A stretch of DNA of 64,000 bases from Rhyacichthys aspro (taxonomy: Eukaryota; Chordata; Actinopteri; Gobiiformes; Rhyacichthyidae). Both the position numbers and the translations under genes were made by a program. How positions within the stretch are numbered: position 1 is the stretch's first letter; each line of letters begins with the position of its first letter. The stretch spans positions 204,141 through 268,140 of the forward strand of contig CM072163.1 of the NCBI GenBank assembly GCA_036850595.1, written 5' to 3'. Below, one piece after another: positions 32,542 through 44,500 of the stretch. The notes under the pieces were generated by a model. The model did not search any database. It was not told where the DNA came from and saw only the letters and a list, made by a program, of their open reading frames with translations.

Positions 32542-35500
32542 ATGGCGGGGCTGGAGCAGTGGGTCAGCGACCGTCTCCACGACATTCTGGGCCTAAGCGA
32601 CCGATACGTTTCCCAGTTTATGATCGGCACGGCGAGGAAATCCTCCAGCGCTGACGACTTTGTGACGCGGCTCGAACAAACGGGAACCATCGACATCGAC
32701 CAGAGCGTCATCGGCTTCGCTCATGAGCTCTTCAGCAAGGTTCAGTTATTAGGACAGACATGAACTGGAGTCAGATTGGTTTAATCCTGTTGGTTTATGA
32801 TTCTCTTGTATCTTTGCTATAGATTCCTCGTAAAGAAGTTGTGGAGAAACCGTCTCGAGTTCTGGAACGACAGGCCTTGGAGATGCAGAGGAAGAACCAG
32901 ACGTACACTCTGCTCGAGGACAGTGACAGCGAAGGAGACGCCGTCAAAGAGACTCAGAAAACCAAAAAGAACAAGAAGGAAAAGGAAAAGGACAGAGGGA
33001 GCAAGAGACGACACATCCGACAAAAGAAGGACAGCGAGTCGAGTGAAGAGGAGCTGCCAAAGAAGTAACTATTTATTTATTTAACAAGTGGTTTTTTTGT
33101 GTCTCTGTTTAACCTATGTCTCCATTCTTCAGGAGTAACTCGAGTCAGAATCAGCTGAAGCAGGAGGAAGACGAGGAGGAGGAAGAGTGGGAGAAAGAGG
33201 AGAGAGAGCGGCTCCACGACATCGAGGAGAGGGACGCCTTCGCCGAGAGAGTCCGACAGAAAGACAAGGACAAGACCAGGAACATCGCTGAGCGCACCGA
33301 CAAGAAGGTGAAGGGAGAGGGCAAAAGAGTCTCTCACACAATCTCAAAAATAACACTAAATACACAGAAGCTCAAACTTGATTTTTTCTGTTTTGTAATA
33401 GTTTATAAAGAAACAATCTGATAAAGTATAAAAGAGAGAGCTCAAAATTACTTATTTGCTTTGACTATTAACATTTCTACACCTAGATCTTATCAAAAGT
33501 AGAACAAAGTCTTAATTTTTTCTATGCTAACAGTTTTTTTTTGTCTTTGTTTACAATAATCCTGAAGACAACACACTGCTTGTAATAAATACAATAAAAA
33601 AACACATGTATTTCCCTAAAAGTTTATCATCGGTTTGTGTTTCAGGCTTATGAAGAGGCTCAGAAGAGACTGAAGATGGATGAAGACGACAAGAGGAACA
33701 TGGTGAGTTAAATCCCTCCTGTGGAACTTTTAGCCCAAAAAATACTTGGTAAATAATGGCATAAAGGTGTTTGGCGCGCACTTTCAATATTTCTTTTCTT
33801 TTTTCCATTCACTGTTAATGTTGGACTCAATACAACTTCAGATGTGAAGATTTACTCAGCTTTAGCAAAGGTTGTTAGTGTTAAAGACACAGCGAATAAA
33901 TATATAAACATAAACAATGCAGATTTCAAAGCTCCACTCCCTGATTTTTTTCTTTTTTTGTCCCTGTCTCAGACTCCACTCTCCTCCAAAAGCAGCCTAG
34001 GAACCTCTCCTGCTTCTCTTTTATTAAAAAAATCTGTGTGTTTATTGTTTACGTTGCCTCCCTTTTCTCTGCTTTTCTTTTTTGAGCTGTTTCTCTGTTA
34101 AAAGATCAGCTGAAAATATTTATTATTATTTTATTACTTTATCTGCAGTTATATAAAATAATTATAATATAAATTTAAACCATTTTCATCAACTAGTAGA
34201 AAGAAATATCAGGTACAGTCAGTTTAACTAGTCATAAATGATAAGAAAATGCTTGGAAAGCCGGATTAAACGTATTACTCAATTCCATTAAAAATTCTTC
34301 TTATTAAATTGCCTTATGTTTTTTCTTCCAGTTGCCGGAGCTGAGGAAGCGTTCTCGTTGGGAATACCTGAAGAAGAGGGAGGCCGAGAAACTGGAGGAT
34401 CTAGAGGCCGAGATCAAAGACGAGGAGTATCTGTTCTCGACGGACGAACTGACGGAGCGAGAGAGAAAGGACCTGGATTACAAACGCACGCTCCGAGACC
34501 TGGCCTCCGAGTACAAGATGGCCGGCGCCAAGGAGCAGGAGGAGCGCAAGAACAGATACTACATGCCCGAAGAGAAGAGGAGCAAGGTACAGAACTGAGA
34601 AGGTTTAGACAGGTCTGAAGATCTGCAGTAACATAAGGCTGCTGTTAACAATATACAATGTTTTTATCAATTTATGAAATGGAAAAGTGAGGAAAGAGAC
34701 AAAAATCTTCTATTTTTAGAGTGATCCAAGCACAAGGAGTCTGGCCTGGTTTTGTCTTGGATTCTCCAGATGTTTGAACAGAATCAAATCCTTCTCAAAC
34801 TGAAACAGAGGAACTGCTCGAACTGTTGCTGTTTTGAGACAAACTCAAACCAAATATTGATTCTTTCAATTTTCATTTTGTAAAAAAAAAAAAACACACT
34901 CATTATAGTTTACTTTACTGTTTATATCCACATCTGCATAAAACCTGCATAAAACAATCTTCTAGCAGGAAGGAAAGCCATAAACATGTGAGATAAGTTA
35001 TTTATTGTTTTTTTGCGCTGTTTCTACTGTAACAAAGTGTCCCTGAGTAAGTAAACCATACTGTCCACTAATGCTCTCCTCGTTTTCTCGAGTGAGGATT
35101 CTTTCGTCTAATCAACGGACCAATATCAGAAACATACCCATACTGCACTGCTCCTATGAAAATGAGCCTACTGGAATCAAATCGGACTGAATCCAGGGCT
35201 GCTGTGTCTCAATGTGTTAAAAATCCTTCAAAAACAGGATTTACAGCGACATTTGTGCAGCTACTGTGGAAAAAGCAGTGTTAATCAATATTTTGGGTCT
35301 TAATGAAGCCATAGTCAAAGGTAAAAATGCAAAAAACGTGTATGAAATCAGTCCATTAGCTCCTGACCGACCTCATTGTTACGTGTTATTCTTATAATTT
35401 TAGTTTTAATATTCCCCGTCTGTGGGTTTGTTTGACTTTATCCAGTGTCAGCCGAACTATAGACTTGACAGAAAGAAAACAACCACCTTTAAATCACTCA

Positions 35501-38500
35501 TTACAGTTTATTTCAGCCGTCTGTGGAGCTAAACCGTTCCTTTTCGTTCCTCTCTTGTGGCAGGACGTCCCGCAGCGAGACCTGGAGCTGGAGGAGACCC
35601 CGATGGAGCTGGGCGGGGAGCAGGGCCGATGGGAGGAGGAGCGGCTGAAGACGGCCTCGCTCAGCTTCGGAGCCAAGAAAGAACGAGAGCAGGGCGTGAG
35701 GCAGGAGCAGGAGAGGTACCAGCTGATTTTAGAAGAAGACGAGATGATCGACTTCGTCAGCACCGCCATCACCATGAAGGGCACGCGCTCCGAGAAGGTA
35801 CCGGGGTCACGGGGTCACCTCAGACTTCTTATTTTTACTCAACATTTGAAAATTCATAAGTTCATTAAAGTAAGATTAGTATTTTTGTCCAATAAATCAA
35901 AAGTAACAGAGAGCTTGAGTAGTCTTTACATTAGAGCTGTGTGATAGGACAATAGTTACTGATTTATGCATTTGTTGAATTGAATTGAATTTTATTTTAT
36001 TTTTTATTTTTTTTATTTTATTTTATTGAACACAAGACAAAAAAATCATTGGTTTTATCAGTTACAGTGTGAAAATTTGTGACATTATCTTTTTCCTTTA
36101 TTTTTTTTTAATAATGAACAACAAATTCTAAGCACTTAAGCACTTTTTGAGACCTCTGTTGTGTTTATTTATAGCCTTTTATTCTGAAAAACTAAGGAAA
36201 GTGGAGATATTCTGGATGAATTCTAAGTGACACAAATCAATGAATGAATAAATGAATACTGCCATGATTCTCCAAAGACAGATTGATCGTTTGTGTCCGG
36301 TTTTGTTCGGTGTTTCCAGGAGCAGCAGGAGCCGTCTCTGTCTCAGGCCGAGCTGAAGAAACAGTCGATGCAGGAAGTGCGCCGCAGTCTTCCCATTTTC
36401 CCGTTCAGAGACGACCTGCTCGCCGCCATCAACCAGCACCAGATCCTGGTCATCGAGGGAGAGACGGGCTCCGGCAAAACCACGCAGATCCCTCAGTATC
36501 TGCAGGAGGACGTGAGTCAGAAATAGAAGAATCTCACTGGAAAGACATGTTTAAACCTGGTCCAGGGGCCAATCAGGAGAGATTATTAGTATGTGGCCCA
36601 CAGCTTTAGAGAAAAATGTACCGTTTATGGCTCCAACAACAGTTCAGCAGTTCAAATCCAACTAAAACCTGTTCAAATCCAACTAAAGCCTGTTCAAATA
36701 CAACTAAAACTTGCTCAGATCCAACTAAAACCTGCTAAAATTTAACTAAAATCTGTTCAAATCTAACTAAAACCTGCTCAAATCCAACTAAAACCTGTTC
36801 AAATCCAACCAAATCTGTTCAAATCCGTTCAAATCCAACTAAAATCTGCTCAAATCCAAATAAAACCTGTTCAAATCCAACTAAAACCTGTTCAAATCCA
36901 ACTAAAACCTGCTCAAATCCAACTAAAATCTGTTCAAATTCATCTAAAACCTTCTTAAATCCACCTAAAACCTTTTCAAAACCATCTAAAACCTGTCCAA
37001 ACCTATCCTTTCTATTAAAACAGACTCAAAAGGTGAAGCAGCTTTGTTTGTTCAGGTCAGATTTAACTGTTGGAACCTGACAAATTGCCAATTTCAACAT
37101 TACACACATCATAAAAACACAGTTTTATCAAAAAGGCTGTGACCTACCAGCTTATATTTATAAAAAAAAACAGGTAATATTTTCTACATATTCTTTTTAA
37201 ACATTTTGTAAAACAGTTTTGTGCTTTAAAAACTCTTATTTATTCATATTTTTTGTAGTTTTACAATAAAAATCTGTCACTTACTTGCTTTCTTTCCATT
37301 AAAATACATATTCAGTTCAAAGGAATGATTTTTATCAAGCTTTTTTTATGCAGAAAAAGTAAGAAACTGGCTCAGGGTCCAGAGGTTTTATGTTAGAAAG
37401 TGTGTCTTAGCCATGTGAGTAAATCCAGTGTGTGTTTTTTGTTTTCAGGGCTACACTAACGGAGGAATGAAGATCGGATGCACTCAGCCTCGGAGAGTGG
37501 CGGCCATGTCTGTCGCCGCTCGAGTCGCTGAAGAGATGAGTGTGAAGCTCGGGAACGAGGTCTGTTTAAAGCAGATTTATCTCTCATTTCTCAAGATTTG
37601 AAAATCCTGAAAACACAGAACTGAAGCGATTTAAGAGATTTATGCAGAAAAAAACAGAAAAAAATGATGTTTGATGAGTGTTAATCTTAGTGTTAATTAT
37701 GTATACATTTATTTTAGATTATAAAATGTAATTAATTATCAAAACTAAGGTTATTCAGCTTCTGTAAAGTGCTTCTGCTCAGTGGATGATGTTTAGTTTG
37801 TCCTGACCGTGTTGTCTCAGGTCGGGTACAGTATCAGGTTTGAGGACTGTACGTCGGAGCGGACCGTTCTCAAATACATGACCGACGGGATGTTGCTGCG
37901 AGAGTTTCTCACTGAACCGGACCTGGCCAGTTACAGGTAAAACAGACACAAGCTGATTTAGAGCTGATCCTGTCGTATTTCACCAAATGAGACTTGTGTG
38001 AGTGTGTACAACTGTGTGAAAAAGTATTTGCCTGATTTCTTATTTTTAAGCACACAACAAATTTACATTTTAGATAAAGTTAACTTTTTTTGTTAGTTTT
38101 TTAATTATTAAGGGAAAAAAGCTATACAAACCTACCTATGTGAAAAAGTAATTACCCCCTAAAGCTAATAACTGATTGTGCCTCAGCAGCAATAACTACA
38201 TCAATCGTTTGAGAAAACAGTCGGTCGTTCTCATCTCTGGAAGAATCTGGGCCACTCTTTTACAGAACTGTTTTAATTCAGACTCATTGGAAGGTTTTTG
38301 AGCCTGAACTGTCTTTTTAACGTCAGGCCACAGCATCTAGACCACTCCAAAACCTTAAATTAGTTTGTTTGAATCCATTTAGAGGTGAACTTTATCATGG
38401 AACTGTATTAACTCATTCAGTAAGAAAACCTTCTCATTACGTGATATTTTCGTTGCTAGTTTATGATTCTCTGTTTGGGCTCGTCTTGAGGGTCACTTTT

Positions 38501-41500
38501 TAATCAAACTCTCCCAGAGTTCAGTTGGAGGTGTGTTTTGGAGCAGGTTTTCTTCTCATTTAATCAAGTGAACCACACTCACCGATCGTTTTAACTGCAC
38601 CAAACACGCCCTTGATTCGTTTAGATGCCTTCCATTGCACCTTTGAATTTTAATTTCCCACTATTTGTAAACTAAATTGTCATATTATTGTACATTTGTT
38701 TTGAATGCTTGTTTGAGACCAATAATAATAATATTAAAAAAGGTTTCCTGTCTTTCTACACGAAAAAGGCCCAGAAAACCATTAAATAAAAATCCGTAAA
38801 CACATATTTTCTGGTCTTCTGTGTGTTCCAGTGTGATCATCATCGACGAGGCCCACGAGCGAACTCTCCACACAGACATCTTGTTCGGTTTGATCAAAGA
38901 CATCGCTCGGTTCAGGTCGGATCTGAAAGTCCTCGTCGCCAGCGCCACTCTCGACACCGAGCGCTTCTCCTGCTTCTTCGACGACGCTCCGGTTTTCAGG
39001 ATCCCGGGTCGGAGGTTCCCCGTCGACATCTACTACACCAAGGTTTAAACGGGTCTGGAAAACCGCTTCGGAGCAGTGTTTTCATGTTTAAAGTGAGGAT
39101 TGTGTTGTTTTGTTTGCAGGCTCCAGAGGCTGATTACCTGGAGGCCTGTGTAGTGTCTGTGCTGCAGATCCACGTCACTCAGGCTCCGGGCGACGTCCTG
39201 GTCTTTCTCACGGGACAGGTACCAGACCAGTCCCAAAATACCCCAGAACAGAGCTGGGTTTACCTGTTATTTATACCCACACATCGAGTTAATAAGAATC
39301 CTTTCAAGAGCCGAAGATGAACGAGAGAGTTCATCAAAAGTTAGCTTTAATTTCCTCCTTTTATGGAAACTGGTTTGATTTAAGCAGGTTTTAATTGGAT
39401 TTTAACTGGTTTTAGATGTATTTTAACAGGTTTTAGTTGGATTTGAACAGATTTAATTGGATTTGAACAGATTTAATTGGATTTGAACAGATTTTAGATG
39501 GATTTGAACAGGTTTTAGTTGGATTTGAACAGGTTTTAGTTGGATTTGAACAGATTTTAGTTGGATTTCAACAGGTTTTAGTTGGATTTATCTTTGTAGC
39601 CAAAATAAAATCCAAACCACTTCAAATCCATCTAAAATCTGTTGAAATACATCTAAAACCTGTTCAAATCCAGTTCAGACCTGTTCAAATCCATCAAAAA
39701 TCTGTTCAAATCCTGTTCAAACTTGTTCAAATCCAGTTAAAACATTCAAATCCAGTTAAAACCTGTTCAAATCCAGCTAAAACCTGTTCAAATCCATCTA
39801 AAACTTGTCCAAGTCCATCTAAAACCTGTTCAAATCCATCTTAACCTGTTTAAATCCATTTAAATCTGTTCAAATCCAACTAAAACCTGTCTAAACTGCG
39901 TCTTATTAAATCCTGGCTGTTGGTCTGTTTATTTTCAGGAGGAGATCGAAGCCTGTTGCGAGCTGCTTCAGGAGCGCTGCAGACGTCTGGGTTCGAAGAT
40001 CGCGGAGCTGCTGGTGCTGCCCATTTACGCCAACCTGCCGTCGGACATGCAGGCCAAGATCTTCAACCCCACTCCTCCGGGCGCCAGGAAGGTATCTGTC
40101 AGGGTTCTTTTCATTTGAAGTTTTCACAGGAGCAGCTCCAGCTAACTTTAAGTTAGTTTTAATTGATTTATTTTAATTGATTTATTTCAGCAGCAAAAGG
40201 TTTGGAAAGTGTGAAAATTACATTAGACTTTAACTGCATTTTGTAAACAGAAGTTATTCCTGTTATTCCTAGTTTGACCACTGGGGGTCGCCCTGTTTTT
40301 AACACAACCCTGAGACTCAGAACTGAACAGCAGATGTCAGTAACGGTGTCTTGTTGTTAAAACCCAAAATGTCTTTGTCTAAAAGGAGAAAAATAAACCC
40401 AGAGTGAAGTGTTTTCAAAGTAAAAGGACCACTTCCTGTTTTTTCAGTAGAAAATAAAACCTGTGAGTTTGGTTTGGACCCAGCAAGTTTCAGCCTCAAG
40501 GAATTTAACATCCAGCTCAGATATCAGAGAAAAATACAACAGCTGCAGGAACAACTGAGAAGAGAAAAGATAAATGAAGTGTAGCAGCTTTTGAAGAAAC
40601 AATAGTGTGTTTTTAGATACTGCAGCAAAATAGCATTAGCATCAAAGCCATATTGTGTTTGTAACATTCGCCTTTTTACACCTGATGACAGCACTGATAA
40701 TATAATATAAATGTTATTTTTAGGTTATTATGATATTATTTTACTGGTCTACCTCAGATTGAACTAAAATCAGACTCACTGCTCTGTTCAGTTTCATTCA
40801 AGTCTCACTTTTAGAGGTTGCTATTATTCAGTTTTATGTTTTTTGTATTTTTTTATTTATATATAAGTAATAAAGTCTTTTTTTGTCCCTGTTTTCTCCG
40901 TTAATCCCTCGTTTTCGTGTCCTTCAGGTGGTGGTGGCGACCAACATCGCAGAAACCTCTCTGACCATCGACGGCATCATCTACGTGATCGACCCGGGCT
41001 TCTGTAAACAGAAGAGTTACAACGCTAGGACCGGGATGGAGTCGCTCATCGTCACGCCCTGCTCCCGGGCCTCGGCCAATCAGAGAGCGGGACGGGCCGG
41101 CAGAGTGGCTGCTGGGAAATGCTTCAGACTCTACACGGCCTGGGCTTTTAAACACGAGATGGAGGAGACCACGATCCCGGAGATTCAGAGGACCAACCTG
41201 GGCAACGTGGTGCTGCTGCTCAAGAGTTTAGGTCAGAGACTCGGGTTTGTTATTACATAGTTATTACTCTACTTTAGCTGTAATAAGTGTTTTGGTTTAT
41301 TTTGGCAGGTATTAACGACCTGATCCACTTCGACTTCATGGACCCTCCTCCTCACGAGACTCTGGTTCTGGCTTTAGAGCAACTCTACGCTTTAGGAGCC
41401 CTCAACCACCTCGGAGAACTCACCAAGGTAAAAACCTGGTAAAACCTGTTTAAATCCAACTGAGACCTGATCAAATCCAATTAAAACCTGATCAAATCCA

Positions 41501-44500
41501 ACTAAAACCTGATCAAATCCAACTAAAACATGATCAAATCCATTTAAAACGGTTTAAATTCATCTAAAACCTGTTCAAATCCAACTAAAACCTGATCAAA
41601 TCCAACTAAAACCTGATCAAATCCAACTAAAACCTGCTCAAATCCAACAAAAACCTGATCAAATCCAACTAAAAGCTGTTCAAATCCATTTAAAACAGTT
41701 TAAATCCAATTAAAACCTGTTTAAATTCAACTGAAACCTGATCAAATCCAACTAAAACCTGTTCAAATCCATTTAAAACGGTTTAAATCCAACTAAAACC
41801 TGTTTAAATCCAATTAAAACCGTTTAAATCCAATTAAAACCTGTTTAAATCCAACTAAAACCTGATCAAATCCAACTAAAACCTGATCAAATCCAACTAA
41901 AACCTGATCAAATCCAACTAAAACCTGTTAAGATCCAACTGAAACCTGATCAAATCCAACTAAAACCTGTTCAAATCCATTTAAAACGGTTTAAATCCAA
42001 CTAAAACCTGTTAAAATCCAACTAGAACCTGTTCAAATCCATCTAAAGCCTGTAAATAGTGAGATTAAGACATTAACAGAAAAAAATCCAAATGTCTAGA
42101 GGTGCTTTAAAACATTATACAAAAATCCATCACTAATATTTTTATTTCTTGTATCGTACAAATAACCAGTGCTCTTTTGTTCCTCATTTGCCTGAACGTT
42201 CGAGACCAGCTTTTGCTCATTTCCTCAAAGAAAAGAGTTTTGTGTGAAAGTGTGTTTGTGTTTGTAGTTGGGACGGAGAATGGCTGAGCTGCCTGTGGAT
42301 CCGATGCTCAGTAAAATGATCCTGGCCTCAGAGCAGTAAGTTCCTCCAGTTACTGTTGAACACAATAACCATACATTTGGAATTAAAGTTTCTTGTTTCA
42401 TTTTCCTGTTTGAAACCTCCTGCTCCCTTGACATTTTTTGTGTATTTTATCATAACTTTGTCTGTGTTGATGCAAATGGTATAAATGTGTTCAGGTTGTG
42501 TGTGTTTTGGGATGATTTTTAATTTTTCAGTGTTTTATTAAGTCATTTTTTATGCCTTTTTAGTTCCACCTGTTTCCCTTTGACATTTTTGGTGCCATTG
42601 ACTCTCATTCAAAATGCATTTTTTCAGTTCACTATTCACGAGTTCTGTTTTTAATTTCTTTCTTCTTTCTCTGGTGTCTAATTTATTTATTCGTTTTTGT
42701 GTCTGTGGGATCTAGGAGCAACTTATTTACAACAACTTTTATAACTACTTTTTAAAAATTGATCAGAATGAATGTTTTTGACACTCTCAGACTCAGAAAT
42801 TTGAATTTATGGGATGAAAAAAAGGGACTCTTTCTGTTTTTTTCCCCTAAAAAAAAACACAAAGTGGTTAAAATTTCAGAAATTTCATAACTTTTTGTTG
42901 TGTATGATGAGGACTGAAGTTATTAATGGCGTTCATAGTATTTCTGGGGCAACTATTGGACTCAGGTGGAAACAAACTGAAGGTTCCTCGAGAGTTACCG
43001 ACGTGTTGTTGTTGTTTTTGTCTCAGATATAAATGCTCAGAGGAGATTCTGACGATAGCCGCCATGTTGTCTGTGAACAACTCCATCTTCTATCGACCCA
43101 AAGACAAAGTGGTTCACGCCGATAACGCTCGGATGAACTTCACGGTCCCGGGAGGAGACCACCTGGTGCTGCTCAACGTCTACAACCAGGTGAGAGTTCG
43201 TTATCTTAGACACTTCTCGTAATAATAAACACTCTGTAAATAATGTTTTTTGTTGTTGCAGTGGGTGGAGAGCGGCTTCTCGACTCAGTGGTGCTACGAG
43301 AACTTCATCCAGTTCAGGTCCATGAGGCGAGCGCGGGACGTCCGGGACCAGCTGGAGGGGCTCATGGACCGCATCGAGGTGGAGGTGGTCAGCTCCCGGG
43401 ACGACAGCATCCCCATCCGCAAGGTCTGTGTCCCGCTCAGGAAAACCTGCTCAAATCTGACTAAAACTTGATTAAATCTGACTAAAACCTGTTCAAATCT
43501 GACTAAAACCTGTTTAAATTTGACTAAAACCTGTTCAAATCCAACTAAAACCTGTTCAAATCCAACTAAAACCTGTTCAAATCTGACCAAAACCTGTTTA
43601 AATCTGTCTAAAATCTGTTTAAATCTGTCTAAAATCTGTTTAAATCAGACTAAAACCTGTTTAAATCTGACTAAAACCTGTTCAAATCCAGCTAAAATCT
43701 GTTTAAATCAGACTAAAACCTGCTCAAATCTGACTAAAACTTGATTAAATCTGACCAAAACCTGTTCAAATCAGACTAAAACCTGTTTAAATCTGACTAA
43801 AACCTGTTTAAATCCAACTAAATCCTGTTTAAATCCATTTAAAACCTGTTTAAATCCAACTTTTCAAACTGAAACAGAGGAACTTCTCGAACTGTTGCTG
43901 TTTTCAGATCAAATATTGATTAGATTTATCTCCTGTTCTTTCACTTTGCATTTTTGTAATTTAATAAATATCTGGACAGAACTCTCAGGACACATTTAAC
44001 CCAGTTGTACCTTGAATTAAATCAAATTCACTTTATCTGTGTTTAAACGTGGCCTAAACCATTCTGTGATATCAGTGCCACATCACCAGAGAAGCTCTTT
44101 TATGAACGCATCATAAACGGAGTGATTCAGTGTTTACGGAGCTGCCACGGGGTTTTCTTTACAGCTGCTTTAGTCCCGCTTTTGTCACTTTTTTGTCCTT
44201 GAAGCATCACGTTACTTCTCGGCACAAACCCAGCTTTAACAGATGTGTGTCAGTGAGACTAAAGCTCTGTACTGTATTCATTTCTGTCCATTTACTCATT
44301 GTTTTGTGACAAACCTCGAGGTTGAGCAAGAGTTTAGTGCCTCACAAAGGTTTTTATAGTTTACCCGAGAAGAAAAAAAAAAGAGTGACAGGTTTGTAGT
44401 TGTTTATCTTTGTCCAAACAGCCACGTTGCATTTTCCATCGTGAAGAATATGAGAGGCCTGTTTTGAAATGCTTAGAAAGACACATTTAGATTTAGACAA

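Larger units (their letters stand above)
23976..34354 (+). repeat. Left arm of a large inverted duplication
   Basis: This arm corresponds, reverse-complemented, to 53266-64000. It carries complete ppt2 and dhx16 exons 1-4 plus the first 23 bases of exon 5. Non-repetitive flanks and exons differ by scattered single bases; tandem arrays differ in length. The right limit matches the first base after the N gap, inside dhx16 exon 5. The left limit is approximate because the other copy reaches the window edge. Confidence 0.9.

Noticed and set aside
35494..35784. Antisense frame across a dhx16 exon, and similar antisense frames at 32490, 32817, 33077 and 40901
   Set aside because: Shadows of well-supported plus-strand exons with conserved helicase-family sequence.
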